From assembly GCA_964036315.1 (NCBI GenBank), contig OZ038496.1, positions 17,161,533 to 17,225,532 on the forward strand: a DNA stretch of 64,000 nucleotides, read 5' to 3'. The translations under genes were made by a program, and so were the position numbers. A model generated the notes under the pieces. It ran no database searches and had not been told where the DNA came from. It saw only the letters and a list, made by a program, of their open reading frames with translations. Of this stretch, positions 1-10,374 are shown piece after piece. Each line of letters starts with the position of its first letter. Within the stretch, counting starts at the first letter, position 1. The stretch is from Acanthosepion esculentum (lineage: Eukaryota > Mollusca > Cephalopoda > Sepiida > Sepiidae).

Positions 1-99
1 TATAATGATAATAAGAAGATGAAGATTTTAATTATTCATTTTGATTATAATTTATTTTGTCAACACCGAGGTGTTCAACTCTTCAGATCAAAATCTCCA

Positions 100-101
<2 letters not shown>

Positions 102-150
<49 letters not shown>
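102..150. repeat. (TA)n microsatellite
   Basis: Uninterrupted TA dinucleotide array. It directly abuts the left end of the mariner-type element that starts at 151, so it is also the presumptive TA target of that insertion. Confidence 0.97.
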
Positions 151-152
<2 letters not shown>

Positions 153-826
153 AGGTGTAACAGCAAAATTGTTCAATTGCTAGATTAAGCTTTCAACTGT
201 TGCATCTTAGAAATGATTAAAGATATCCTATAACACTAATGAACTCTACCTTGAATAATAAGAATGTATAATTACTCTACAAGCTTAACAGAAGAAGTTT
301 GATGAAATCAATCATAAATGAAAATGACATCTCATCATTAATTAATTATAGCTAACGATTGGAAGCTCACAAAGTATTGAAATAAAGTTCAAATATATAC
401 ATTTTATTCCAGGATCATTTTCCAACTTATTCAAGATGATCTTCACCCTCTCAGATCCTCTAACTTTCTGTCCTGGAGTAACAAGGTGCCTCACAGGTTT
501 CATGTATGATTTAATTTTCAAGTCTTTTTTTACTGCTCTTTGGACTGTCATAGCTGAAACTCCTCTCTCACGTGCCAAACGTCTTATGCATTGAGTTGGA
601 TCTTTTCTAATTGATCTCTTTACCCTGCTGCTGTGACGTCTTGATCCAGTTTTCCTCTCTACTTTTCCTACTTTTTTAAACTTATTCCCCGTTCTCTAGA
701 TGGTTCTTGAATGAAAGCCAGAGTATGAATGTCGGTACCATAGTTGAGTTTTTTTAGATATTAAACATTTTGTGGGATGGATAATTTTGCTGTTACATGA
801 TGTTGACAATTTTGCAATTACACTCG

Positions 827-828
<2 letters not shown>
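151..828 (-). mobile_element. Internally deleted mariner-type transposon with terminal inverted repeats
   Basis: The left end (151-176, starting CCAGGTGTAACAGCAAAATT) and the right end (801-828, read on the minus strand starting CGAGTGTAATTGCAAAATT) are imperfect inverted repeats of about 26 bp. Both ends abut (TA)n DNA, as expected for a TA-targeting Tc1/mariner element. Between about 690 and 413 the minus strand encodes a transposase N-terminal piece. It has a helix-turn-helix-like region (RRLARERGVSAMTVQRAVKK) followed by PVRHLVTPGQKVRGSERVK. The frame then runs into unrelated AT-rich sequence with no catalytic DDE/D part. At 678 bp it is far shorter than an autonomous mariner (about 1.3 kb), so it is an internally deleted, non-autonomous copy. 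Placement in the mariner superfamily rests on the HTH peptide and TA context and was not searched. Confidence 0.75.

Positions 829-836
<8 letters not shown>

Positions 837-892
<56 letters not shown>
837..892. repeat. (TA)n microsatellite
   Basis: TA array on the right side of the mariner-type element. The 121-aa and similar IYIYIY reading frames over it are simple-repeat artefacts. Confidence 0.97.
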
Positions 893-896
<4 letters not shown>

Positions 897-1134
897 TAAG
901 AAATAACCACAACATTCTAAACATGTGCACATACACACACATACAGGTGTACACAGATACACATACACATGCTTACACACCCTCAAAGAAGAAGAAGAAA
1001 TCAACCTGACACATGATACCTTTTGACAGGTTGGCCTAATGATTACAAAAAAGGTTTGTCTATGAAACTCAAGACTTGAGGTGCTGAATATGGTATCAAT
1101 CAGCTAAGTGACAAATTTTATATTTTTATTAATC

Positions 1135-1177
<43 letters not shown>

Positions 1178-1312
1178 CATGATGGACTCTCCCGTCAAGT
1201 TCGAGATATGAAGATCCAACAACCTCATTCAGTTTTTATATTTACGTCATATGTAACACTTCAGTCACACTAGTAACCTACATAAAAGTCCACATATTGT
1301 GCAACAGCAATG

Positions 1313-1364
<52 letters not shown>

Positions 1365-1612
1365 GCTTATCACCAGTCCAAGGAAGACATTTGAATCACT
1401 ACCATGCAAAAAATTCATTTTTGTAATATGTGGAAATATCTACTCTTTGCTTGAAGAAGGCCGCAAAACCAGAAACCAGTGAAGCAGAATTATGTAAAAT
1501 AGAGTGTAATATAAATTTTAAAATAAAAAATCCACATTTCAACCAAAGATGTTTGCAGTTTATCTTCTTTTTAAAATATGCACTTTTCTCTCGGAACAAC
1601 TATAACCTTTTC

Positions 1613-1669
<57 letters not shown>

Positions 1670-1723
1670 ATTTAAAAAGAAATTTAGGCATTCTTTGTTT
1701 TATAATTTTTCATTAAGAATTCT
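893..1723. other. Non-coding interval with three (TA)n arrays
   Basis: No gene is seen. It contains (TA)n arrays at about 1139-1172, 1310-1359 and 1619-1669 and a CA-rich stretch at 930-975. A short segment at about 1085-1135 is repeated in inverted orientation at about 20285-20330 (both contain the sequence around AGCTAAGTGACAAATTTTAT). That marks it as a fragment of an unidentified interspersed repeat. Confidence 0.7.
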
Positions 1724-2080
1724 ATCTTTTGGATTAAAGCACTGTGAATTTGTTGAATTGTGAGTTCAATCCCTGGGCTGGACAGTGTGTACTTGGATTC
1801 AGTGGAACTGGACAAGCAATAACTGAGAAATAATAAATATAAGAACGAGATGAGATATCTCTCAATATGTGTAGTGGAACAGAAACAGTCTACCCCCATA
1901 GATTAAATAAAGAGTTCTGTTTAGTATTCCCTGTAGGTTACTCAGATTGATATACACCTAATGAATGTCAGAGGACACAATGGCCAAAATGTTGTTATAA
2001 CAACAAAGATGAAGACAATAGTCAGAATATAAATAGTTTAACTAAGGATAACTCCTCATCTCAGAACTTCAGTTAGAAAG
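1724..2080 (+). mobile_element. tRNA-derived SINE (same superfamily as the inverted dimers)
   Basis: A polymerase III B-box match (GAGTTCAATCCC) lies at 1762-1773, preceded by a degenerate A-box region (TTGGATTAAAGC). The body ends with the family tail: AACAAAGATGAAGACAATAG followed by a CTCATCTCAGAA-type terminus near 2075. The same body motif (AAGATGAGGACAATAGTC) occurs in the SINEs at 4206, 4933, 13189, 20686 and 21181. It is diverged, so this is an old copy. Confidence 0.7.
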
Positions 2081-2295
2081 AAATAATTAACACAGAAATG
2101 TTATAACTCACTCCTAATGGATATAATATTATGTCTTTGCTCAGGCGACTCATCGTGACATCACGAGAGTTCTCCAACTGACTCCAGTGGACTGCTATTT
2201 ACTCAGTCTCCCCACTGAGATGTGATGTGGCAGAAGGTAAAGTTTAATGTGGGGAACCTGAGACAAAGATCAAAATTTACCCAGCCCCCACAACT

Positions 2296-3510
2296 GCGGG
2301 ATTGGGCATTTTGCATTGTTATTTTTCTCAGCCAAGTCTCCGTAGACAGAGCCCTGACTTAGTCGTATTCTGCCTGAAGACGGAGAGTTTGACAATAGTG
2401 AGCGTAATGAGCCACATAACAAAACTAATCATCCATATTCTGATGAATACAGTGCACAGCAGAATCAGGCCAGAGATAGGACAAGAACAGGTCGGGTTCA
2501 TTAAAGACACCGGAACAAGGAATGTAATATTCATGCTCAGAATGTTATCAGTGCAATACAAATGCAGAAGGATGTGCACCTATGTTTTATAGACTCCGCA
2601 AAGTCATTCAACAAAATATGCCACAAAGATCTGTTGGAACTGCTCGGCAACCGTGATATATTTGGGAAAGATATTAGAATAATCAAGAACCTAGACTGGC
2701 AGCAAATGGCCTGCATGTGGATAGAGAATGAGTTCAGCAGATATACAAAAATAGAAAGGTGTGTAAGACAAGGGTGTGTCTTCTTACCAGACTTGTTCAA
2801 CCTATACAGTGAGGCAATTCTGAGAGAACTGAAAATCCTACCAGGATTCATCATTGCAGCCACAATCTTAACAACATATGATATGCAAATGACACAGTGC
2901 TGATACCAGACATGGAAAGGAAATTACAAAACCTCCTAAAGAAGGTACCACAAGAGAGCGAAAAGAAGGGACTAAGCATAAACTACAAGAAGACAAAATG
3001 CATGGTCATCAGTAAAAACTAAGCCCAAAATGCAATTTACAGGTCAGGGGCACTACTGAACTGCTACGTGATATCTGTTCTCTTTATGGCAGTGCATGTC
3101 AGACAGTCTTCTCAAAGATGAAGAAGAGACTCGAGGCAATGGAGGTATGGTTCTACAGAAGGATTCTCAGGATACCATGGACCAAACATGTGAGCAATGA
3201 TGAGGTTTTGGAGAGGATGCCAACAAGGAGGAAGCTTATATTTAACATCAGGAAGAGGCAGCTGAAATCTCTGGAACACATAATGAGAAAAGAGAGCTTG
3301 GAGAATCTGATACTCACAGGTCAAATAGAGGGAAAGAGAGACACAGGAAAGCAACATGTCACATACTTAGCAGGCTTAAGCAAGTGAATGACAGAACAGG
3401 GTCTGGGAGAAGTAGCAAAAGGACAAAGCATATTGAGAGCTACAAGGGATAGGGAGAAGTGGAGAGCCATGATCGCCTACTTCTTGAAGGGACATGCCAC
3501 ATAAAAGAAG
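2296..3510 (+). mobile_element. RTE-like LINE, reverse transcriptase fragment (family 2), decayed
   Basis: Reading frames at 2395-2592 and 2562-2890 together encode an RT finger/palm region. It includes a GFIKDTGTRNVIFMLR block, a catalytic-A-type block (LCFIDSAKSFNKICHKDLLE, 2578-2640) and a VRQGCVF motif near 2762. The catalytic YADD box is mutated: at about 2878-2892 it reads stop-Y-A-N-D. A deletion near 3020-3060 removes part of the thumb. The frame then resumes at 3118 with the typical distal block (EVWFYRRILRIPWTKHVSND, then GHIMRKE-like LEHIMRKESLENL). Frameshifts, stops and the D-to-N change mark it as dead. RTE-like affiliation is from motif resemblance. Related fragments lie at 11860, 31500 and 33110 on the opposite strand. 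Confidence 0.8.
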
Positions 3511-3673
3511 AGCCAGTCAGCTGACTGCCTTACTCCAACGGACTTTCACTGACTGACTTTAAGGTTTTTATTTAAAGCGTCTTACCTAGTTAATTTATTT
3601 TACAAGGGTGCCTTATTTACTCCACAGCAGAAACCCTCACTGTTTTTAAGCAAACATGCATACATGCTAGATT

Positions 3674-3976
3674 CAGTCAGCCAGTTATGTGCCATGAGTG
3701 ATACACGCTTAGGCGATCATGTATCTTTCAATACATGACTGACAAGGCAGATTTTTTTCCTGTAATAGGTTGCCATTTCTTTCTACAGTAGATCAGTTGC
3801 CATCCAAGTCTATAGAACCTGGTTTGTCCTGCTATTTACCCATAGCTGGGGGGAGAAGAAGAGTATTCATACCTTTCACAAGGGTATTAGCATGTAAGTG
3901 AATGTAATAGATTCAAGTGGAATTTGAACTCGGCTCTCCAATTCCTCAATCTGAGCCACTATCCATTACTCCAGCC
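3674..3976 (-). mobile_element. tRNA-derived SINE, near full length
   Basis: Read on the minus strand, it begins with a tRNA-like head (a TGGATAGTGGCTCAG A-box region, then the B-box-like GAGTTCAAATTCC). It continues through the CAGCTATGGG and AGAAATGGCAACCTA blocks shared with the copies at 28868, 34604, 35795 and 46567. It ends in a conserved hairpin (CATGTATT/GATACATG type, 3715-3736) and TAACTGACTGA-type tail. No coding capacity is expected. Confidence 0.85.
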
Positions 3977-4205
3977 TGAAATACACCTAGTTTTTAGATA
4001 AACTTGTTTTTTTTTTTCATTTATTTTAATCATTAATAGTTTTTTTTAAAGATCCATCAATGATATATAAAATACTCTCATTCCACAGCCCATATCTAAG
4101 GATATGGCATCCAGTTGTTGTTATTTTTTTTCTATGGGACAATATTATCAGGTGTATATCAATCCAGGTAACCTACAGGAAAGTCCGAACAGAACACTAT
4201 GAAAC

Positions 4206-4462
4206 AATAGCCTAGTGGATTAAAGTATTGATTCGTGAATTTGATGACATAGTAATTGTGAGTTCAATTCCTGGGCCAGGCAGTGTGCACTTGGATTCAG
4301 TGGAAACCAGGTGAGCAATAACTGAGCAGGACTACAAAATAAGAACTAGACAAGATATCCTGAGACTGTAGGTTACCTGGAAGATATACACCTGATGAAG
4401 GATTGTGATAGCAACAACAAAGCTGAGGACAATAGTCCAAATGTAAATAGTGTAAGTAAGTC
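4206..4462 (+). mobile_element. tRNA-derived SINE
   Basis: The A-box TAGCCTAGTGG (4208-4218) matches the TRGYNNANNNG consensus. The B-box GAGTTCAATTCC is at 4260-4271. The body and tail (CCTGATGAAGG, then AAAGCTGAGGACAATAGTCC and GTAAATAGTGTAAG) are those of the family that also forms the inverted dimers. It lies 470 bp upstream of the first dimer. Confidence 0.75.
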
Positions 4463-4919
4463 ATTTTTATTTTATTAATACTTCTATAAAAGCTTCTTTT
4501 ATTAATCTGACACTCATCAGAGGAAATCTATAAGAAAGAAAGAAATCAATATGAAGAGACTGTAGCATCAACCACATCTGAAAGAATATGACAACAGAAT
4601 GTAAGACTGAAAAATCAAAGAGAAAAAAAAATTAACCAACATAATTCCAGAGATTAAGGAAAAGTACAAAATCCTTCTGTTTCCTTCACTTGGATTTTTC
4701 GATCTTATCTTTGGTTGTCATATTCTTTTAGACATGATTTATTTTACAATCTGTTGATTGCACTAAATTTTTTGGGTATCTGACAGATTCCCTCTGATGA
4801 TTGTCAGAGGAAAATAGCTTTTAAAGAAGTGATAGTAAAAATAGAAATAACAGCAAATTTTATTTATAAATCTGCTAATTTTGGCAATCTTTACAAGAAA
4901 AACGCAAAGCTATTCAATG
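4463..4919. other. AT-rich interval without a recognised feature
   Basis: No gene or confident repeat is seen. Two short complementary motifs (TCATCAGAGGAAA near 4516 and CTGATGATTGTCAGAGG near 4793) could mark a diverged palindromic repeat, but the match is too short to call. Confidence 0.5.
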
Positions 4920-4932
4920 CATTCATAAAAGT

Positions 4933-5386
4933 CTGTCTATATTTCTGAGATGAGGTATTATGTACAGTATTTACATTAGTCGGACTATTGTCCTCATCTT
5001 TGTCGCCATATTTGTCACAACGTTTCGGCCGTTGTACGCTCCAGCCTTCTTCAGGTGGTTGGAATTTCGAACCGAACCCTTTATTTCGATCACTGGGGTA
5101 GACTGTTCTAGTTTCACGAGCCATGTTTGGTGGATGTCAGTTATCAGTTACCTCCTATCAGGCAGTGGAGAACTTTCAGAGGGAAAATTAGCAGGAGGTA
5201 ACTGATAACTGACATCCATCAAACATGGCTCGTGGAACTAGAACAGTCTACCCCAGTGATCGAAATAAAGGGTTCGGTTCGAAATTCCAACCACCTGAAG
5301 AAGGCCGGAGCATACAACGGCCGAAACGTTGTGACAAATATGGCGACAAAGATGAGGACAATAGTCCGACTAATGTAAATACTGTA
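4933..5386. mobile_element. Inverted (head-to-head) SINE dimer, copy 1, with its own target-site duplication
   Basis: The left arm (4933-5155, SINE body in minus orientation) and right arm (5194-5386, plus orientation) are complementary over about 193 bp with only a few mismatches. A 38-bp spacer (5156-5193) separates them. Each arm holds the SINE core (CCTGAAGAAGGC, CGGCCGAAACGTTGTGACAA, AAAGATGAGGACAATAGTC). The left arm has 30 extra bp of SINE 3' tail, which the right arm lacks. Imperfect 13-bp direct repeats flank the unit: CATTCATAAAAGT (4920-4932) and CATTCGTAAAAGT (5387-5399). Neither the tRNA-like head nor a poly-A tail is present. The 81-aa and 77-aa reading frames over it are a consequence of the repeat and are not genes. 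Copy 2 is at 20686-21137. Confidence 0.9.
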
Positions 5387-5499
5387 CATTCGTAAAAGTT
5401 TATATTGTTCATAATCTGGGCAATATTATTTTTTCAGAATGTACCTCTTTGTCACTCTGTTTTCTTTGATGCTTTGTATGTAGCTAAATATCATCGTTG

Positions 5500-6105
5500 A
5501 CGCCTGCTCACGTTGGCCTCATCATCCTTTCTCCTTATTCCCTTTCTACCTTCTGGCGGCAGTGGTGGAGATGGCTGTTAAGCCCCAGCCTATTTTGTTT
5601 TTAAAGCAATTCGCCCCCAAGCAAGGTGGGAGTGCCACTAGCATGTGAGGGGTTACAGAGGACTGAGAACAAGAGTAAAGAGGCGTGTTTGAGGAAAGGA
5701 TACAGAGAAGGACGGGGAACAAGCTGAGGGCGTCAAATGTCGATTGACATTACACTTGAATATTTGAAGATTATAGTCATCGTGGAAGCAAAAAAGAGGA
5801 AGGGAGTTCCACAGATGGGAAGTGCGAGAGAAGAAGCTTTTTGAATAAAAGAGACGGTTACATTTAAACATTTTGATAGTGAAAGCGTGTGACCGAGATG
5901 CCAGCCTGGTAGCTCGCTTAAATTCATGCAGTCTGGGAACCAGCAAAAGTAGCTTGTCGGAAAAGTTGCCATGAAAATAGTTGTAGAAGAGACAGAAGGG
6001 ACATCTGTGGGATAGTGATTGTAGACTAAATGCCAGATCAGGACCTCTCACATTGCATATTCGTCTCTGGATTTTGTCGAGGACCGAGATGTATAGCGGG
6101 AGCTA
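5500..6105 (-). mobile_element. LINE 3' end, C-terminal ORF2 segment (family 1)
   Basis: On the minus strand from about 6105 the frame reads LPLYISVLDKIQRRICN. After a short lesion it continues RGPDLAFSLQSLSHR, FCLFYNYFHGNFSDKLL, FKRATRLASRSHAF, LWNSLPLFC and YNLQIFKCNVNRHL. These are the distal RT/C-terminal blocks of a non-LTR retrotransposon. The 3' UTR carries CATGCTAGTGGCACTCC and CTTGCTTGGGG, matching the 3' ends at 34540 and, more loosely, 32500 and 19330. The element is severely 5'-truncated and joined at about 6105 to a different LINE in the same orientation. Confidence 0.8.
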
Positions 6106-6770
6106 TTACTGAAGAGTTGGAAGCAGGAGTCACAGGAAGGCTGATTTGTCTCAGGGTATATGTTGGCATGTGTCAGGGATGTCTAACTTATACTTGAAGT
6201 ATCATTTTGAGCCTCTGCATAACTTCTTGCCACTGGTTAATTCTCCAAACAGGATAATACATAGGAGTAGAGTAGGACACATTCTTGACATGTGACCCAC
6301 CTATCTGAGATGATGTTGAAGGATGGTAGCCTTGATGCTGGAGAGAGATGTCCAAGAGAGGACGTCATTGTTGGCGATGCAGTACTCCCAACTGAGACAA
6401 AGGATTAATCAAAGCTTCGTTTGCTGGAGCCATTCCAGATTTTTGATGTTCCAATGATACAAAGTCCAGGTCTCACAAGAGTACAGAAGGGTGGAGAGGA
6501 CCACGGCCTAGAAGGCCATGATTTTAGTTTCAGGCTGATTACTGAAGACCCTGTGTTCCATACGCAGTATGAATCACTTTGTTCCTGCTGTCAAGGTCTC
6601 TCTCACAGGTCACATTATTTGAGATGATGCTGCCAACATAGAAAAATTCATCAACAACTTCTACTAGCTGTCCATTGATGTTGATGCTGACATCCAGCAT
6701 TGCTTGTCTGGGGGCCAACTGGATGAGGACCATTGTCTTTTTTGACATTGACCTGCGTCCCGAAGACCTA
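6106..6770 (-). mobile_element. LINE ORF2 distal RT fragment (family 3, CETWTLY-type), decayed
   Basis: The minus strand encodes KKTMVLIQLAPRQA, then VEVVDEFFYVGSIISNNVT (about 6690-6620). Further along it encodes LYSCETWTLYHWNIKNLEWL, an LSWTSLSSIKATILQHHLR block and VGHMSRM (about 6510-6270). These are the post-catalytic thumb and C-terminal blocks common to many mollusc LINE ORF2 proteins. Stops and a frameshift near 6540 mark it as a pseudogene. It may be the missing 3' half of the lineage seen at 57000-58860, but the two pieces barely overlap, so this is an inference. Confidence 0.75.
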
Positions 6771-6822
6771 AATATATGTACCTTCATATATATAACCTTA
6801 TAATAAACTAAGATATGGATCA

Positions 6823-7080
6823 ATGATTTATAGAATAGACAATAAAAAAAACTGCCCCAAGAAATACACTGGTGAAACTTCTAGGAATTTAAATAAAAGA
6901 ATATATGAATACGAAGGGGAATTTTTACAAAAAATGCACATATTCAGTTATCTTCATAAGCTAGACCCTCATTTTTACTTAAAGAATGTAGTTTTAAATA
7001 AAAGAGAAATTGATATTGAAATTTGAATAATTTCTGGATCTTCCATGCTAAATTTACATCTAGAAACATACAATTACCAT
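6823..7080 (+). mobile_element. Penelope-like element, GIY-YIG endonuclease fragment
   Basis: The 67-aa frame from 6823 reads MIYRIDNKKNCPKKYTGETSR then NLNKRIYEYEGEF. This resembles the GIY-YIG nuclease core of Penelope-like retroelements: a Cys-containing lead, a Y-T/I-G-E-T motif and the R...RIYEH-type helix. It stops at 7024. Only the extreme 3' coding part is present and no Penelope RT lies upstream. The assignment rests on the short motif. Confidence 0.55.
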
Positions 7081-7200
7081 GCTATTACAATGTAAGATAT
7101 TAAAAAAACAAAATTTCTAGAAAGTTGAATGAGGCTGACTTGGCTCTGCATCTAGATACATAAAAGGTTGAATTTTCAGAATTTAAATGTAGAGTGGCCT

Positions 7201-7202
7201 TA

Positions 7203-7278
<76 letters not shown>

Positions 7279-7436
7279 AATTAGTTATATAATTAAGAAA
7301 GAGACAACCTTAACATTCCATGACTATAATTTATTTCCCCAGAAAATATATTTTCCCGGTCTCTTTCTTATACTGAGCTCTCTGGATTACGCCCTCTTTG
7401 GAATTTCTATATGGATTACCAAAACCTTCATTACCT

Positions 7437-7495
<59 letters not shown>
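7201..7495. repeat. (TA)n / (CA)n microsatellites and intervening spacer
   Basis: A (TA)n-(CA)n-(TA)n compound array occupies 7203-7278 and a (TA)n array about 7440-7492. The 160 bp between them shows no recognised feature. Confidence 0.9.
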
Positions 7496-7562
7496 GAAAT
7501 ATAGTCTTAAAGTGTGCTATATTTATGGGATAAAGTGCTCAATATCAGAGATAGAGCATGTG

Positions 7563-7701
7563 TAAATATAAAAGTGAACATAGAAGTCAACACTTAGAGG
7601 CGGAAATAGCCGTGAAAAATAACAGCACTAATGGCCTGACGATTGCATCTAGCATGAAACAGACTGTCACCTCTAAGTGTTGACTTCTATGTTCACTTTT
7701 A

Positions 7702-7707
<6 letters not shown>
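7563..7707. mobile_element. Hairpin MITE with perfect 38-bp inverted repeats
   Basis: The arms 7563-7600 and 7670-7707 are perfect reverse complements (outer sequence TAAATATAAAAGTGAACATA) around a 69-bp centre. The right arm runs straight into a (TA)n array (7708-7750). The centre has GCATGAAAC preceded by GGCCTGACGATTGC. Related GCATGAAACTCAGAGTTGTG motifs occur at about 24073 and 61919. It has no coding capacity, and the perfect arms suggest a recent or actively homogenised element. Confidence 0.85.
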
Positions 7708-7753
<46 letters not shown>

Positions 7754-7940
7754 GAGTCCACCCAAAAATGAATACAAACATAAGGTAAAAGAAAAACTTG
7801 TATAGATATTGTAATACTAAATTTATTTAGACATGACGAGATTAAGACAAGTTACATTTGGACTCTACAATCACAAGAGATGCTCAAAATGGTGGCCTTT
7901 AGCTTCCAGACATTTATTAGTGTGGCGAATTACTGCTATA
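7708..7940 (-). mobile_element. (TA)n array and 3' end of a mariner-type transposon
   Basis: After the (TA)n array (to 7750) comes GCAGAGTCCACCCAAAAATG, a plausible terminal inverted repeat end. On the minus strand the sequence just inside (about 7935-7880) encodes RHTNKCLEAKGHHFEHLL-stop. This is the C-terminal signature of many mariner/Tc-like transposases (...GGHFEHLL). The rest of the transposase is absent. Confidence 0.6.
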
Positions 7941-7959
7941 TATAATGCTATGTATATAT

Positions 7960-8436
7960 GTCTCCCCTCACATAATAAAAAAGAATAGCACATGTAGCTT
8001 GTGAGAAAATGAAATGAAATTGATAAATAAAATAATAATAATAATGAATATTAAAGGAATACATTTTCCCATGATGCCTAAAGTAAAGGAACCGAAAATA
8101 CGATTACCTGACTTGACTTTATTAAACATTGTTAGGTGGTGCTACTGAAGTCAATAAAAAGGCAACCATTTTCTTGCCTCACACACTTTCCATCTTCCAA
8201 CAACATTGTTCAGCCTGATTCATAAAGTGAGTAGTTTGGTCATTCCAACTCAGCACAAAGCTGACTTGAGCTCGACCAAAAAAAGAAGATGGACACGCCC
8301 AAGAAACACTGAGAACTTTATTTCACCACAGTCACCATAAAATAAAAAATGGTTCATAGTAGAAACCCAAGTTTTTGTATGCTTCTATCATTGCTTATCA
8401 TGCATGAACGCACACTTAAAAAAATACACACAAACA
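7960..8436. other. Interval without a recognised gene
   Basis: AT-rich, apparently single-copy sequence within this window. No reading frame, RNA or repeat could be supported. Confidence 0.5.
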
Positions 8437-8715
8437 TGCAATCTTTTAACTTTCATAAGATCAAAGAGAAAACAATGACATATTCAAGATATTGGCATTC
8501 CACATCCTTTTAAATAAAATGTTAGGAAGGAAAAAATTTATCAATACTGGAAAGAGTATTTATAGTCAGTGAATTTCATAAAAAACTATTTTAAGAGAAA
8601 GATTTTATAAATTTCAACCAAAAGCAATACTGGCTGCTTGAGCAACAAATACAAAATTTTTCTTTGTAAGGAAATGACTAATATTACCATTATCATAAAT
8701 ACTCATACTCAACTG
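8437..8715 (+). mobile_element. LINE ORF2 C-terminal fragment (family 4)
   Basis: Diverged copy of the block found at 10375, 17900, 28080 and 41080. It holds AAGATCAAAGAGAAAACAAT, GTTAGGAAGGAAA, ACTGGAAAGAGT, TTTTAAGAGAAAGATTTTAT and the end TTCTTTGTAAGGAAATGACT. It has a single copy of the ~118-bp unit that is tandemly repeated in some other copies. Frames are closed. Confidence 0.7.
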
Positions 8716-8729
8716 ACAAATCAACAGCC

Positions 8730-8731
<2 letters not shown>

Positions 8732-8808
<77 letters not shown>

Positions 8809-8880
8809 CTATGAACCTAAAGAGCCAGGCAAACCTACCTAGGTTTCACCTATGCAGATCATCAGACGAGTATAATTAAT

Positions 8881-8932
<52 letters not shown>
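8732..8932. repeat. Two (TA)n arrays around an 80-bp segment
   Basis: (TA)n at about 8732-8807 and 8884-8930. The segment between (8808-8883) is not recognised. Confidence 0.9.
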
Positions 8933-8934
<2 letters not shown>

Positions 8935-9499
8935 TTATTACTCTAAATGTTATTTTAGTGTATATTCAAGTTTGAGAAGCTGACCTGTTTTTTACATAAA
9001 GCATTGTCAACCAATATTATTAATTTTTTGACGAGTATTTGAGTACTTACTTTCTCCTTGATTTTTTATTAGATGAAGCATTTTTAACCTTTATAATTAT
9101 TTAATTTCATTTTCATTTCTTATTCACCAAAGCATTTTCAATTATTATTATTGACTAATATTTACTTTCAACTTTTTTATCAAAAGAAGCAATGTCAACC
9201 GTTATTATTGATTCTTGACTAGTACTTACTTCAATCGTAATTCTTTTAGCTGCTTCAGCTCCTCAATCTGTCTCAATGAGAAAAATAAATAAAGATAATA
9301 TAGCTACTGAACCTTGTTTTTGAATTGTGAAATTTGGTCCTTAGGCTTGCCAATTCACTGCCTTGTTAGTAAATAAATTTAAGAGTTTGTACTTTTGTAT
9401 GAAATGTTGTCTTCTTTGGAACAAGTAATGTCACAGCATAAATTGTCACTGCCAGAATTGTTTTAACTTTTATATTAATGTCTTATAGTGATAAAAATT
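8933..9499. other. AT-rich interval with weak ~100-bp periodicity
   Basis: No gene. The motif AAGCA-TGTCAACC followed by an ATTATTATTGA/TTTGAC block recurs about 2-4 times between 9000 and 9235, suggesting a heavily diverged tandem repeat. Confidence 0.4.
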
Positions 9500-9830
9500 A
9501 CTCGACTTGAAAAATCTGTTTTCCTATAAAAAATGTTTTAAGAGAAAGATTTGAAAACTTTCATCTAAAAACAACACTGGCTGTTCAGTCAATGAATACC
9601 AAACAACTAATACAGTGTAACCCGGATATAAGAGACCCGGGTATAAGAGAAACCCGGATATAAGAGAGATTTTCTCTGGTCCCAAATTAGAGCCTGTGTT
9701 AATAAAACAAAATAGACCAAACCCGGATATAAGAGACTTCTTCTCCGGTACCGACAACTCTCTTATATCCGGGTTACACTGTATTACCATTATCATAAAT
9801 AGTCATACTCAATTAGAGAGACAATAGTAA
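9500..9830 (+). mobile_element. LINE ORF2 C-terminal fragment (family 4), split by a MITE
   Basis: Family 4 end sequence (GTTTTAAGAGAAAGATTT, then GGCTGTTCAGTCAATGAATA) is interrupted at 9612 and resumes at 9782 with TATTACCATTATCATAAATA. The inserted DNA is the element at 9613-9781. Confidence 0.8.
9613..9781. mobile_element. 169-bp MITE with 23-bp perfect inverted repeats and TA duplication
   Basis: Ends 9613-9635 and 9759-9781 are perfect 23-bp inverted repeats beginning CAGTGTAACCCGGATATAAG. TA dinucleotides flank them at 9611-9612 and 9782-9783. Removing the element and one TA restores the family 4 LINE sequence seen elsewhere, so the boundaries are secure. The GGATATAAGAGA motif recurs inside, making the ends partly iterated. 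CAGT... termini with a TA target fit pogo/Tc1-mariner-mobilised elements (inference). Confidence 0.9.
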
Positions 9831-9833
9831 TCA

Positions 9834-9852
9834 TATATACATACATACATAC

Positions 9853-9896
<44 letters not shown>

Positions 9897-10055
9897 TACA
9901 GGTAATCGATCCATAGGTATATAATCCGGGTGGATCCTAGTAATATAAATTATTATAAACTAAAATCAATCAAGTAAGAATTTTGATTGCATTTTGAGAA
10001 GTTATAAATACATAAAATTTTCTTGTCATATGTATTTAGTACATAACATGCATAC

Positions 10056-10105
<50 letters not shown>

Positions 10106-10374
10106 CAATTAAACATTAATTTGATTATTGTCACTCTGGTTGTCTATCGAGCACTTTCCTGACAAAAATTCTGCTCAACTTGAAATAAATTAAATTCTAG
10201 TAATTTTTACCTATTTTCATATGTATTTTTCATTTGTATTATATATATATTGTCACAACTTAGTAAAGGGTGTCTGTATTAACAGCAACAACACAGTTTA
10301 GTCTGTTGACTTCCATCTGCAGAAGCAATACTCCTGCATTTTAAGAAAAAGATTTTTATAAATACACTCAAACA
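9834..10374. repeat. (TA)n arrays with unrecognised AT-rich spacer
   Basis: (TA)n occupies about 9857-9896 and 10059-10101, and a short one lies near 10240. The remainder shows no gene or recognised repeat. Confidence 0.75.

Noticed and set aside
4933..5386. Twin-priming inversion of a single SINE as the origin of each dimer independently
   Set aside because: Twin priming inverts a 5' part but does not duplicate the same segment, and identical breakpoints at two loci would be an unlikely coincidence.
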